A DNA stretch of 64,000 bases from Hyalella azteca (GCF_000764305.2 NW_025941642.1:43273-107272); one strand, 5' to 3'. Counted from the stretch's first letter, positions 33,185 to 44,445 are shown. Notes: a model not told the origin generated them from the letters alone. Numbers and translations are program-made.

Positions 33185-33575
33185 ACCACGATGGACGTCG
33201 GCTGCCACCACGGTGGACGTTGGCTGCCACCACGGTGGACGTTGGCTGCCACCACGATGGACGTAGGCTGCCACCAAGGTGGACGTCGGCGGCCACCACG
33301 GTGGACGTCGGCTGCCACCAAGGTGGACGTTGGCTGCCACCACGATGGACGTCGGCTGCCACCACGATGGACGTTGGCTGCCACCACGGTGGACGTTGGC
33401 TGCCACCACGATGGACGTAGGCTGCCACCAAGGTGGACGTCGGCGGCCACCACGGTGGACGTAGGTGGACGTCGGCTGCCACCACGGAGGACGTCGGCTG
33501 CCACCACGGTGGACGTCGGCTGCCACCACGGTGGACGTCGGCTGCCACCACGATGGACATCGTCAGCCACGGTGG
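33185..33575. repeat. 21-22-bp minisatellite in the Spaetzle-like 3 3' UTR
   Basis: About 18 copies of GTGGACGTCGGCTGCCACCA starting 32 nt after the stop. Frames open on both strands here are repeat artefacts. An AATAAA at 33921-33926 would end a ~770-nt 3' UTR. Confidence 0.95.
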
Positions 33576-34115
33576 TGGATGTAGTTGGCAACCACACGAA
33601 TGAGATTATACTCACTAATTTGGCCCTGAAGAGAAGTTGAAGAATCTGGAATTTCCCAAATGCTGGACTAGAGAACTGTTTTCTTTGCGTACCATCACAG
33701 GAGGCTCGACCACCAGCCTCTACCATCACCAGGACAACACTTGGGAATTTCTCGGAGCCTTGAAGTCTCGCTACAGAAATTTTTTACTTTTTTTTCCTCT
33801 TTTCTACGGCCGCTGTCGGCTGGGAGCTCTCTTATATATAAGGAATTATTTATCGCGAAACAAAATGCTACAAAACTCAATTTATTTCTTTTATTCCGTC
33901 AAAATTAGAGCTTTAATGACAATAAAAACTTTACAATAAGGGCAAGAAGATTGGTAAAAAAATATGTCCTGAGACACATCACGCTCAAGTAACATGCCAT
34001 CGAAATGTGAAATTAATCAATACCTTTCATCTTCATTTCATCAAATCCCTAAAAATTGTAGGCTGAGTGCACAAACAATTGTCAGTTTCTGTCAAAATTC
34101 ATCAATAATATAACT

Positions 34116-34256
34116 CAGTAGTTAGTACTCACTGCAGTGAGTGGCAGAGAGCGCATTTTCTCGTCGACAAAAACGTGAAGTCACGGACGGACAGACAGAC
34201 GGACATGGCGAACAGAATAGTGAATTTTTTCCATAAATAAGAAAATGCGCTAAAAA
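34116..34256. mobile_element. Hairpin element with (CAGA)n core, copy 2
   Basis: ACTCACTGCAGTGAGTG, GAGCGCATTTTCTCGT, a CAGACAGACGGACA core and GAAAATGCGCT, as in copy 1 at 2872. Confidence 0.6.
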
Positions 34257-34626
34257 GCGAAGGGATAAACGAGGGGAAGATAAATATTGAAACTGACAAA
34301 CAGAACCAGAGTAAGAAACTAAATCGAACCGATTGCTGAAATCTCTGTTGTTAAACGAAGTATTTTCAACAGTAATGATATTTGTTGGCATTAGAATGTA
34401 TAGATGTTGCAATATGCAACATCAAGCGTCGTCATCAAGGACGCTTCTGACGCTCATGATTTTGACTCAAAAACAAAAATAAGTTTTCGATGAAATTACA
34501 AATAATGGAATACCAATGCAGGTCTGGAGGCACGCAAAATAGCCTGTGCACAGAAAGGGAGAGAACGGAACCCTCCGGCAGCGTCATGTTCAAGTGAGCT
34601 AAACGAGTCGCGTACAACTGCATTCT

Positions 34627-34632
34627 TTTATT
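34627..34632 (-). terminator. Poly(A) signal of Ube2g2
   Basis: AATAAA on the minus strand, just past the minisatellite that fills the 3' UTR, about 455 nt after the stop. Confidence 0.5.
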
Positions 34633-34637
34633 CGAGT

Positions 34638-35090
34638 GTGTGATGGCTGGAGGCTACAAGGGCAGGAGGCTACACGGGCAGGAGGTTACAGGAGCTGGAG
34701 GCTACACGGGCAGGAGGCTACAAGGGCAGGAGGCTACACGGGCAGGAGGTTACAGGAGCTGGAGGCTACACGGGCAGGAGGCTACAGGAGCTTGAGGCTA
34801 CACGGGCAGGAGGCTACAGGAGCAGGAGGCTACAGGGGCAGGAGGTTACACGGGCAGGAGGTTACACGGGCAGGAGACTACAGGAGCTGGAGGCTACAGG
34901 AGCTGGAGGCTACAGGAGCTGGAGGCTACAGGAGCTGGAGGCTACACGGGCAGGAGGCTACAGGAGCAGGAGGCTACAGGAGCTTGAGGCTACAGGAGCT
35001 GGAGGCTACAGGAGCTGGAGGCTACAGGAGCTGGAGGCTACAGGAGCAGGAGGCTACACGGGCAGGAGGTTACAGGAGCAGGAGGCTACA
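34638..35090. repeat. 15-16-bp minisatellite starting on the Ube2g2 stop codon
   Basis: About 30 copies of GGAGGCTACAGGAGCT and GGAGGCTACACGGGCA. On the minus strand the unit reads GTAGCCTCC, and the first copy contains the real TAG stop (plus-strand cta at 35086-35088), so the array grew from the stop codon outward. Confidence 0.93.
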
Positions 35091-35207
35091 AGGGCGGCAG
35101 GTTGAGGGTAGAGCGCACAAGGCGCCGCGCTTGTCGCTCGAACTGCGCGCGGTTGTCGCGCCAGAGCTTCGCCGCGTCCACGTTAGCGCTGCTCTCCGCG
35201 TTAGGTT
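35086..35207 (-). CDS. Ube2g2: Ube2g2 exon 5
   Basis: Acceptor CCCTCAG, 122 nt to TAG. Encodes (E)[19 protein letters not shown] and the tail [10 protein letters not shown]. Confidence 0.92.
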
Positions 35208-38200
35208 CTGAGGGTTAAATAATTTTATGGTTAATAATAGGGTTAAATAATATTGATTTTATTGTGTTGCACACATTGTTAATAATAGGGTTAAATAATA
35301 TTGATTTTATTGTGTTGCACACATTGTTAATAATAGGGTTAAATAATTTTATTGTTAATAATAGGGTTAAATAATTTTGATTTTATTGTGTTGCACACAA
35401 TAAAATCAAAACGTAATACAATCAAATCCAACATAACACTGAACGGGCATGAATACAAACATAGAATTTATAACACACACATGTGTATACATAAGCATTC
35501 CATTTACCGCCGGTTTTTTGCATGTCAGCTAAATTTACATATTATCTAAAGCAAAGGACTGTAGCACTGACGCAACACATTATTCCTTGAGATGACTGCA
35601 CCACGATATATATGCGTCAACAACAAAATTACCCTAGTCCGAGGTTAAGGCTAATTTAATGAATTTATTTCATGACAATGATATATGTACAACATTAAGA
35701 GCTTTAGTCAGAAGTGAACAATTGCTACAAGATAATGTAAAATGTATGCCATTAAGAGATTTAGTCAGAAGTGAAGAATTGCTACAAGATAATGTAAAAT
35801 GTATGCCATTAAGAGATTTAGTCAGAAGAGAACAATTGCTACAAGATAATGTAAAATGTATGCCATTAAGAGATTTAGTGAGAAGTGAAGAAAATCTACC
35901 AGCGAGCATAGATATGACGGAGAGAAGGATCTTCTCAACGCTCTGCACGGGACTCCAGCGCTCGGCGCTAGACTCGTAACCCATCGGGTCCTCCCCTGGC
36001 GAGTGCAGGATGCTGATGCACACGCGCCCGTCACTGTAAACTGTCATGAACATGACGTGCAGTGTTAAGTTATCAAGTAAAATAACCAGACTTAAGTCTA
36101 CATTACAATAGAGAGATGGTAATAGGTTCATTTTGAATGAATCACAGAATTGCTAATTAGGTACATTTTAAAGGAATTATAGCATTGCTTGCTATGGCAG
36201 CTCAAAATTAAGATATTTGTATGGCAGTCACGACGATTTTATTTGCATGGCGAGACGGTTCAGAAAATAGAGCTGCACAGTAATTCAGCATCTACCTTTG
36301 AAAAGACCATGTTCTATACCTACCTGAAATCATCATAGGAACTTGACAACATAAGCATGAAAAACATTAAAAGATACAAAACACTCTAGTATCTGCAACA
36401 AATTGATGTCACCCCTAAAAGTGAAGAGGATTATTCTAAATGATGAACCCAATTTAATAAATTCGTATTTATTTAAGTATAAATTTTGAATGGATAATTT
36501 ATACAACAATGCAAAGAAAAAGATTCATATTTTTTACATATTCATAAATGTTCAATATGCCCCCTTGTGCTGCACGGCAAACATTTAAACGGTAGCCTAA
36601 CTCGTCTCACACGAGAAAGCATATCTTTAGTTACTGAGTGCACCGTAGCAGTGATACGGTTCTTCAGATCTACCAGAGTTGCTGGTAGAGGCGGGACGTA
36701 AACAGAGTTGCTGGTAGAGCCGGGACGTAGATGAGTTTAGAACTTCTTAGTCCACGGTAACGCTGATGCGTCGCCGTTTGTGATGCGGCAGAAACTCACT
36801 CAATGCGGAGTGAGTTCTTGCTTCCTTGCCATAACCCCATAAGAAATAGCCACACGAGATCAGGTGTTCTAGGTGGCCAGAAGTGTAGAGCCAGATCTTC
36901 ATTTCGAAGGGGGAGATGAAGAACTGGCACAAAGGACATATTGAACATTGCTAAACATGTAAAAAATTGAATCTTTCTCTTTCAATTGGTTTATAAATTA
37001 TTCATTTAGAATTTATACTTAAATATATAAATTCATTAAATTGGATGCATAATTTAGAATAACCCAGTATATTTATTTCTCTTAGATTTAACTTGAACAT
37101 GCATGCAAGTCATGTAGTAGTTATGAGAGCAACATTTTGTTGGGATGGAAAATGTCAGAAAATGAATATAGTTATGAAAGTAACTTACTGTTAGGATGGA
37201 AAATATCACATGTAAACTTACTGTTAGGATGGAAAATATCACATGTAAACTGCATCTTAGGAGGAGACAGCGGATAGTCTGTAGGAAATACCAGCTTGGC
37301 AGGGAACACCCCACACTCAAAACATGTGCCTTCTGGCCCCCTGTAGGCAGTTTGCATCAGAACATACATATTCTAAAATTAAAATAAAAAATTAAAGTTT
37401 TCACACATCACAGAGGAATGTTAAAAATTTCATCCACATGGGTATTTTTTTAAACATTCATTTTGTAAATATCTTTCTATATACCGTACTGATAATGCTA
37501 GGAAAAAGGTGCAGCACATTAGTTTACGGATACTGGTGGCAGGTTTTATTAATATCAAAAGCTCATTCAATGTTTGAATTATTATATTCAATAAATTAAA
37601 TTTCAAACATTATTCCAATGACATAAATCTATAGCCAGACCTGCCTGCCATACTCACATAATTAGAGCTTCCCACTCAAAAAAATTCTCTTCATTTGTCG
37701 GACCAGCGATGATTCCTTCTGGTGGATTCAGTGTCAGCTCTGTAGAGAAAAAGATAATTCTATTTACCAGCTGAAAAAGTGACATAGGTAAAATAAACAT
37801 GGAAATGCTCAAATGACAAAAGTTATTTATTTTCTATAGCATATAAATCTCTCAAATAAATATTGGCAATTGAAAACTACAATTTTAAAAACCATTCTAA
37901 CTTGGAAACTGACTCAATGGCTAAAGTGTGCCTTCAAATATTTTCAATTCAATATTTAATATGTTGAGAAGTTTTTTGAAGTATACCTATACTGGTATGA
38001 GATAATTTGAAAGTCGTAACCTAACTGGAATGAAAAGAAGTACCTGTACATACAAATAATTGTGAAAAATTCTGGATTTTCATAATATAAAAATGGAGAC
38101 CTAATTTAGTGACAGCCACTAGCAGAATGACACTCTGCAAGTAATATGTACCGTAGTTCCGAAAATTTCATCATTAAAAATGAATTAAGTGAATTTGACA

Positions 38201-38887
38201 TTGAAAGCAAAATGTATGAATAGGTATTATTAGATACCATAGGTATATATTAACATATTGCACTTATAAAATTCATATGTACATGTTTGCATAGAAAGTA
38301 TAACATTCTCAACAAAAAGTCAAACATTCTCAAAAATTTTCAGCATTTTTAGTTTTGCAATTTGTAATATTTCAATTAATTTTGCTGCTATAACATTTTT
38401 GTGCCATTATGGAGGACTGTCCTGATTTAACCCAGCAGTCCCTTATCACCCATTCAATGGTACCTTCATGTGATTTAGATCTAAAAGGTTTTAAATATTA
38501 ATAAATATATCATAAAACTTGATATTTCCTGAAGAAATAACTGTTTTCACAATTCTGTCTAGATGCAAACAAATAATTTGGGAATTATAATTTCAATTGA
38601 GATCTACAATTGCATTTGCAATTTGAAATTGGAAAAGAGTGAATATTTATCAGTGATACAAGCCATAGGAATAATAATAGTTTGCTGGAGTGATGATACA
38701 AATGATACAAACATTGTTTCAATTGAAAAAGTAACCAAAAATATCTTTCCATTTAAAACAAACGAATGTTACTATCCAAGAATCATTGATGATAGTATTA
38801 TTTACTCATTCAGTCAGACAAACATCCTTCAGATTTTTACTCACGTTTGTATTCTGCCATTAATCTCTTCAAAGCTCGGCCAGCCAT
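35086..38887 (-). CDS. Ube2g2: Ubiquitin-conjugating enzyme E2 G2 (5 exons, complete)
   Basis: UBE2G2 (yeast Ubc7) is the E2 that works with gp78 and Hrd1 to build Lys48 chains in ER-associated degradation. Exons 38887-38845, 37739-37658, 37340-37222, 36040-35900 and 35207-35086 join in phase (1, 2, 1, 1) into 168 residues; human UBE2G2 has 165. Visible are [77 protein letters not shown] (the catalytic Cys and the acidic loop typical of the Ubc7/Cdc34 class), [18 protein letters not shown] and the C-terminal [17 protein letters not shown]. The last exon is GC-rich and more diverged. Exon 3 ends in a 33-bp tandem duplication with two donors. The 3' UTR is a minisatellite. Exon 5 is duplicated at 44819-44940. 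Confidence 0.95.
35215..35400. repeat. ~48-bp tandem repeat in Ube2g2 intron 4
   Basis: Units of GTTAATAATAGGGTTAAATA and TTGATTTTATTGTGTTGCAC. The same array follows the exon copy at 44947 and runs into the N gap. Confidence 0.9.
35690..35890. repeat. 54-bp tandem repeat in Ube2g2 intron 4
   Basis: Four copies with TTGCTACAAGATAATGTAAA and GCCATTAAGAGATTTAGTCA. The unit is divisible by 3, so it leaves an open frame on both strands; I do not call a gene. Confidence 0.9.
35900..36040 (-). CDS. Ube2g2: Ube2g2 exon 4 (catalytic Cys)
   Basis: Acceptor CATGACAG, donor GTAGAT, 141 nt. The acceptor was placed so that the split Ile codon gives HPN-IYSDGRVC; a CAG seven nt inside the exon would break the frame. 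Encodes the active-site Cys and [13 protein letters not shown]. Confidence 0.94.
37189..37255 (-). repeat. 33-bp tandem duplication of the Ube2g2 exon 3 end and donor
   Basis: TTTACATGTGATATTTTCCA followed by TCCTAACAGTAAG occurs twice in a row. It gives donors after 37222 and 37189, 33 nt apart and in frame. Use of the distal donor would add 11 residues that repeat FTCDIFHPN. Confidence 0.9.
37222..37340 (-). CDS. Ube2g2: Ube2g2 exon 3
   Basis: Acceptor TGCCTACAG, 119 nt to the first of two GTAAGT donors. Encodes [20 protein letters not shown] and [19 protein letters not shown]. Confidence 0.94.
37658..37739 (-). CDS. Ube2g2: Ube2g2 exon 2
   Basis: Acceptor TCTCTACAG, donor GTGAGT, 82 nt. 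Encodes [20 protein letters not shown] and FEWEALIM. Confidence 0.94.
38845..38887 (-). CDS. Ube2g2: Ube2g2 exon 1
   Basis: [14 protein letters not shown] plus one base; donor GTGAGT. Confidence 0.92.
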
Positions 38888-39978
38888 GATGAAATATATT
38901 AATCAACTTAAATAATAGAGACCAGCTACCAAGACTGTACAACACACTGATAATGAATGAATATGCTTAAACAACCTATTGATGTTATTAGCTTAGGTAT
39001 CTTATTTTGTCTTATAGGAGCACTGGATCCTGGTCCATGCAGCCCCTGGTCTAAATAGGGTCTAATGTGTGCCTATTAGTTATGTAACATCTAAAAATAT
39101 GCAAATCTGAACAAGAAATATGCAGAAAAAATATTACAAGAAGAATAACAGCAAAAAGAACAATGCTAAATGAAAGAAAATAAATAAATAAATAAAAATA
39201 CATATCTTGGCCACACAGCTTGCAAATTCTGCACCCTGGCCCTCAGTGGCCTGGTGCCACCCACAGCCCTGGTGACCACTGACAACTGACCAGCTTCACC
39301 AGCATTCCTATCTGGGTATCCCTAATCTGCTAGTGCTAATCATAAGAGCAGCCTGAGCTATGGCAAATAGTTCACTGCTCAAGATTGAATCCTCTGCTCT
39401 TGCTCTGGACCATCTGGATGTACAGCCTTCATTTGACACCCTGCTTCATAGCCTTCATTCTGAAAAAAAATTTATAATTGATTTTAAGACTGGGTAGGTA
39501 TGACCATATGAAGAGATCACACCTCTCAGTCTGAGCAAAACTTGATTTTGAGCTGAGCCTTTTTCTCTCGCCACCACTCACCAGTCGTTTCACAGATTAA
39601 TCTCTAGCTCACTCTCCCCAGCCGACGGTTGTTGTGTGAAAGAAGAGATAAAAAGAATTAATTACTGCCCATGGTATTACGGTACTTTAGATTAAGTGCA
39701 TCCAAAAAAAAGGGTGTTTTTTTATTATATGTTTTTTGGGGTGTAGATTAAGAATCTGAAATCCGTTTTTTGGCAGTCAGCATCAGAAAGCAGATTTTTT
39801 ATATATTTTCTATAGGGAACGACAATGGGGGACCCATGGGGAACCGGGGGTGTTTTAGGGGGGGGGGGACACACCCGAGGCTCTAATTCATAAAAAAATC
39901 AGGCAAAAATTGGCAAAAAATTTGAAAAAATCAGAATTTTTTTGACTGGAAATGATCTATATTGATCTGGGAATGAGT

Positions 39979-40770
39979 ACCGTAAAATGGGATAACATAG
40001 ACCGGCGGGGTAACTTAGACCACTTTTCGTTTTTTTAACAAAAACCCCCACAACTCAAAAACTATTTGACATAGAAAATTTTTGTCAATGGGCATTAAAG
40101 GCCTAATACTGAGGCTACATAACACAATAGAAAGATTTGAAAAGTTTGCAATAGTTTGCAAATGGAGGGCGCCGCCCCCAAATGGGGTAACTTAGACCAC
40201 CTAATGTCAGCCCTGACGGGGTAACATAGACCGGCTTGGAAGTTAATATAAAATTACCATATATAACATATTTCATGTTTGACAGCCTATTTATGTTTTT
40301 TCTTTATTTTCAGACTCTACAGAGTCTTATATATGGTAATTTTAACTTAATTTCCAAGCCAGTCAATATTATCCCATCAGGGCTGCCATTAGGTAGACAC
40401 ATTTCCCTCATTATGGGGCGGTGCCCCCATTTGCAAACTATGACACTTTCCTCAAGTTTGTCATTTGCATATGTAACTAGAAGAGTTCTACTACAATGCA
40501 CCAAAACCTGGAGTTATTTGGAGTTATTTTATCAAGAAATATACTTGATTTTACCACCTGGTCTAAGTTACCCCAAGAGCTGGGGTAACAAAGACCATCA
40601 CTTTTTTTGAAATTACATAAAGACTATGAGAGGCAGGAGCCAGCAATTTATGGTGAGTGAAGCTAGAGTATAGACCTGTATTTTGCATGTTTCAATTCAA
40701 GTTTAATTTAGCTAGTAAAAAAATGGCATCATTTCTAAAAAAAGTGGTCTAAGTTACCCCATTTTACGGT
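39979..40770. mobile_element. 792-bp palindromic MITE (CCGTAAAATGGG termini) nested in palindrome arm
   Basis: Ends ACCGTAAAATGGGATAAC and GTTACCCCATTTTACGGT. The whole element is a palindrome with centre GACTCTACAGAGTC near 40315. Flanks AATGAGT and AATGACT differ at one base and suggest a 7-bp duplication; the uninterrupted site GGGAATGACTGTAAACC is read from the opposite arm (41951-41966). The 124-codon frame at 40236 runs across the palindrome centre and shows nothing recognisable. Confidence 0.72.
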
Positions 40771-40889
40771 AATGACTGTAAACCTACATAAAACCCAAAA
40801 ATCGCGCTAGGTTAGGTTAGGATGTAGGCTGCTATTCCGCACCAGCACACGCCACACCCCAGACCCCACACCACCCAGGACCACTCTAA

Positions 40890-41894
40890 AGGCCCGTTTA
40901 CACTAGTGGCAACGACATGCGCTCTGAGTCGTTTGCTGCAGTGCCTCACCGCGCACAACCGTTCACACTACTTCTGTACTCAGTGGTTTGAGACCGCGCG
41001 CTTTGAACACCAGTTGCCACCTAGACGTCAATGAGGATGGATGTAACTGAATTTGAGCTGTGGGCCATTGTTCTCGGGTGTGCTGCGGTCCGTCATTCTT
41101 TGCACTATGCCAGTTGTAAACGAGAATTTAGCATAGGCATCATAATTAGAGAACTAGCACATTCAAAAAGATACAGTTTATAAAAAATATAACCGTAGTC
41201 TATTCTTAAATAAAAAGTTCCAATATTCGTACCGATATTATATCATCCTTTGAAATCGCTAAACGGTAATGCATAAATTGTCAGGAGTTGCTACAATCAC
41301 ATAAACTAAACACGTCATGTAAAAATAACTTACATCATTTTCATTTCGATTTTTGTACTCCTTTGACCGAACACTCCCATATGCATTCATGTTCTCTATG
41401 AAGATCAATTAGGCGCTCTACTAGAGAGTGGGCGTACACAATCAACCTTATTAGACCACAGACAGCTATTTACTAACTAAGAATTTAAAAGCAAAGAATA
41501 GTCCACAAAAATCATATCTCCATAGAAAACGTTTCGGAGTCCAGCTCCATCGTCAGTTCGTAGAATCTAGAATCACAAATCAGAAGTCACAAATTGATAC
41601 ATTGAAACCATAGAAAGAATTGAATTTCTTCAATTAATTAATTTAGATTTTTAATTTGATTTAAATTTTTAATTTAATTTAAATTCTTAGCTAATTTGCA
41701 ATTTAGGCATACAAGTGATATCAATTCTTTAATAGCTATCTACTAAGCGCCGCGCTTGTGTTGCATGAGGCATGGCCCCTGTCAATCGCTAGCTCGTCAA
41801 TCGGTCAAGAAGCGCATGCAGAGGCTGCAAAGCGCCTCTGCATGCGCTTTGAGGCATTTGATTCTCGTGCGTTGCCCCTAGTGTGAACGGGCCT
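40890..41894. mobile_element. PIF/Harbinger-like element A (TAA TSD)
   Basis: Ends AGGCCCGTTTACACTAGTG and CTAGTGTGAACGGGCCT, with the 3-bp TAA at 40887-40889 and 41895-41897, typical of PIF/Harbinger (TWA target). A 51-codon frame near 41037 (MDVTEFELWAIVLGC) may be a transposase N-terminus relic. Otherwise non-coding, so non-autonomous. Confidence 0.72.
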
Positions 41895-42303
41895 TAATGG
41901 TCCTAACCTATTACCTAACCTAACCTAGCGCTATTTTTAGGTTTTACATAGGTTTACAGTCATTCCCAGATCTAGGTATATAGATCATTTCCAGTCAAAA
42001 AATTTTTCCAATTTTTTGCCAATTTTGCAGATTTTTTCCTGATTCTTTTGAATTTTTGATGAATTAGAGCCTTGGGCATGTCCCCCCCCCCGGCCCCCCC
42101 TAAAATTTCCGGTTCCCCATGCCCCACGGGTCCCCCATTGTTTTTTCTATAGAAAATAGGTAAGTATATAAAAAAATCAGAAAAAAATCAGTTTTCCGAT
42201 GCCGACCAGGCGACCACCAAAAACGGATTTCAGATTCTTCTACACATCAAAAAACATACGATTAAAAAAAAACACCTTTTTTGGATGCACGTAATCTAGA
42301 GTA

Positions 42304-43071
42304 CCTAACATCCTGCCCGTGAGCCCGTGCTGGGCCGTGCAGAGGGCCATGCTTGGAGTTACGTACTGTGTATCTTAATTGGGTGTTTACACTTTACAGT
42401 TTACCATGCTGCAGCTTGGCAGGACAAATTGGCAGGTGAACAGGCAACAAATTATTGCAGTGTGTATTTTCAGGGGATATCTACTCCACCTGATTCTTCT
42501 TCTTTTCCCGGGTGACGGGTGTCCACGCTGCCGCTGGGTGGACTTAAAGCCACAGGACAACCGCAAGGATGACCGTTGGGCCTGAGAGCTTCTGCAGTAA
42601 ACTCCACCTAGAGCTGATACTACAAGCCTTAGAGCCTACAAGGTTCAACTTCAAGGAAGTAAAAGATTTTCAAGGTATGGATTCTGAAAAAGAAACAGTA
42701 CATTCTGAGCTTGAGAGCGCAGCCGTGCACCACCAATTTTGTGCACCAAGAAGCCCTGAACCTGAATCAAACGCCTTGGATCTCTCCGGACATCCACCAA
42801 TGACCAAACCAATCAGCCGTGAACCACTCGGCTTTGTCCTCCTCCGGCCTTGCATAGAACCTGCCGCGCACCACCAGGCCGCGGATCGAATATGAGTGAT
42901 ATGACTTCCGGGCATCGTTAAATTACGTAATTTTACGTTCACCCCATCTGAGGTTAGGTTTCAGGTAGCATAGTTCTGTTCCAAAATTTATTGTCCTTCG
43001 ACAAGAGGTCGTCCGATCGAGGGCACGTTCGACGCATGGCCTAGATACGGACGGCTTGAAGCGTTGAAGGC
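42304..43071. other. No supported gene
   Basis: Frames of up to 108 codons occur (42569-42895), but I see no recognisable domain and no splice logic. Confidence 0.4.
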
Positions 43072-43632
43072 TACCGTCAACCGGGGCTACTCGGGACGGT
43101 TTTGAGCGTTTTTTGTTAATAACTTCTCAGGATGAAACATTTCATAAACAAGTTTTGGCTCATTTTATAGCTCTTTGCGAGGGCTATCGAATGGCATCTT
43201 CAAAAAAATTCCATATGCTATTCGTAAGGTGCCAGAACCCGAGTAGCCCCGCCGTGCGGAAATGGCCGCCATTTTTTTTGTAATGAGATAGGCAAAATCT
43301 GTCAATTACGTTTTCAAGCCAACACCTGGGTGCAACTTTTATGTAAGTAAAATTTTTTAATACGGCAAATATTTTTTTTGCTACAGACCTTAGCAGAAGT
43401 AACTTTTCAAATAGCGTTTTTCACCATTTTTTTCAGGAATTTTTCAAAGCTAGTAAATGTCGTTATTTTCGACTTCCTTTCTACTACATAGATAGGAAAA
43501 ATGTTGTTGTTTAGGCCACTATATTTAGTTTAGCAATATTCCAATTAGTTTCGCTACTATGACTGTTTTACGACGTGTCAGAGGTGCGTCCCGAGTTGCC
43601 CCGCCAGTCCCGAGTTGCCCCGGTTGACGGTA
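43072..43632. mobile_element. MITE with TACCGTCAACCGGGG termini
   Basis: Left TACCGTCAACCGGGGCTACT and right GTTGCCCCGGTTGACGGTA are inverted copies. It shares termini with 1339-1611. About 560 bp, no ORF. Confidence 0.72.
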
Positions 43633-43943
43633 CGTTCCGGAAGGCAGGAATCATGAAGGTCCATTAAGGCTCGTCCACACTACGAGACTCTGTGCGACTG
43701 ACGACTGAAAAACTGGCTTTTTCAGTCCAGACTGAGGCAGTCCGGACCATCAACACGGGCTCATCGGCGAATGAAGCAGTGTTCATTCTTTTGAGCCGCT
43801 CATCTCTGATGAGCCGCAGCCGCTCAAGCGCTCATCTCGGGAGTGTCGCTTTGAGCCTTTGACTGCCGTCTGAGTAGGTTGTGCGTTGCTGTCGCTCTTA
43901 CCCTATTTACACACAATTACCTATTTATTTACTTTGCTTTGCA

Positions 43944-44144
43944 ATGTCGCATGACGGAGACTGGAACAGAGATGTTACTGAGAGGCTTATTGAGTTATAT
44001 AGACAGGCACCTTGCCTATGGAAAGTAAAAAGTTCGGTTTACACAGACAGAATCTCAAGACTTCAAGCATTAGAAAAAATAAGTGAAGAAATCAGATGCA
44101 TCTATGAACATCGAAAAAATTCCCACATTGCGAAATCAATTTAG
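43944..44144 (+). CDS. MADF-domain-like fragment of Harbinger element B
   Basis: The ATG at 43944 begins MSHDGDWNRDVTERLIELYR, then QAPCLWKVKSSVYTDR and ALEKISEEI, matching the MADF pattern (LI-x-LY-x-PCLW, then Y-x-DR and W/LEKISEEI). 66 codons to TAG, much shorter than a full MADF/BESS protein. A more degraded copy lies at 60432-60562. Confidence 0.6.
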   Translation: MSHDGDWNRDVTERLIELYRQAPCLWKVKSSVYTDRISRLQALEKISEEIRCIYEHRKNSHIAKSI

Positions 44145-44369
44145 ATCAGAGATGAAACGAAAGAAAGATACCCTGAAATCTGGAGCAGGTGCCGAGGATT
44201 CATTTACACCGCGGTTGTGGTTAGGTTTTGCGTTTCATAACTGCTATTAGGTATATAGATAGCCGAAAACTTTTGAATTCAATCCATCTTTTTCGGCTTC
44301 AATCCAAAATCTTCAAGTTACTTTTTGGCACGATCCATCTTCAAAGGCCAACGAGTAACTGAAATGTTG

Positions 44370-44445
44370 CGCGCGGCAGAGTGGTAGCACTGCGATAGTC
44401 GTGAGTCTTGATCCCAGCACATGCACGTAGTCGGAACGCACACGC
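44370..44445 (+). repeat. tRNA-like (pol III A/B box) segment inside Harbinger element B
   Basis: GCGGCAGAGTGGTAGCACTG resembles an A box, and GTCTTGATCCCAGC, about 30 nt on, resembles a degraded B box. The same block is at 56094-56145. It may be a tRNA-derived SINE head captured by the element. Confidence 0.35.

Larger units (their letters stand above)
39683..42303. mobile_element. Long palindromic element with two nested insertions
   Basis: The left arm from GGTACTTTAGATTAAGTGCA is matched in reverse by the right arm ending TGCACGTAATCTAGAGTACC. The arms share AATCTGAAATCCGTTTTT, TTTTCTATAG, CCCATGGGGAACC, ATTTTTTTGACTGGAAATGA and TAACCTAACCTAGCGCTA. Each arm is about 390-410 bp once insertions are removed. 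The left arm holds the element at 39979-40770, and the centre holds the Harbinger-like element at 40890-41894. No target duplication is clear at the outer ends. Confidence 0.75.

Noticed and set aside
33191..33640. Frames of 60-149 codons on both strands over 33185-33575
   Set aside because: They arise from a 21-22-bp repeat without stops; the spliced Spaetzle-like 3 gene ends at 33153.
38563..38889. 108-codon plus-strand frame
   Set aside because: It overlaps Ube2g2 exon 1 antisense and is AT-rich with no motif.
42569..42895. 108-codon plus-strand frame
   Set aside because: No recognisable domain, no splice or poly(A) context, and flanked by transposon ends.
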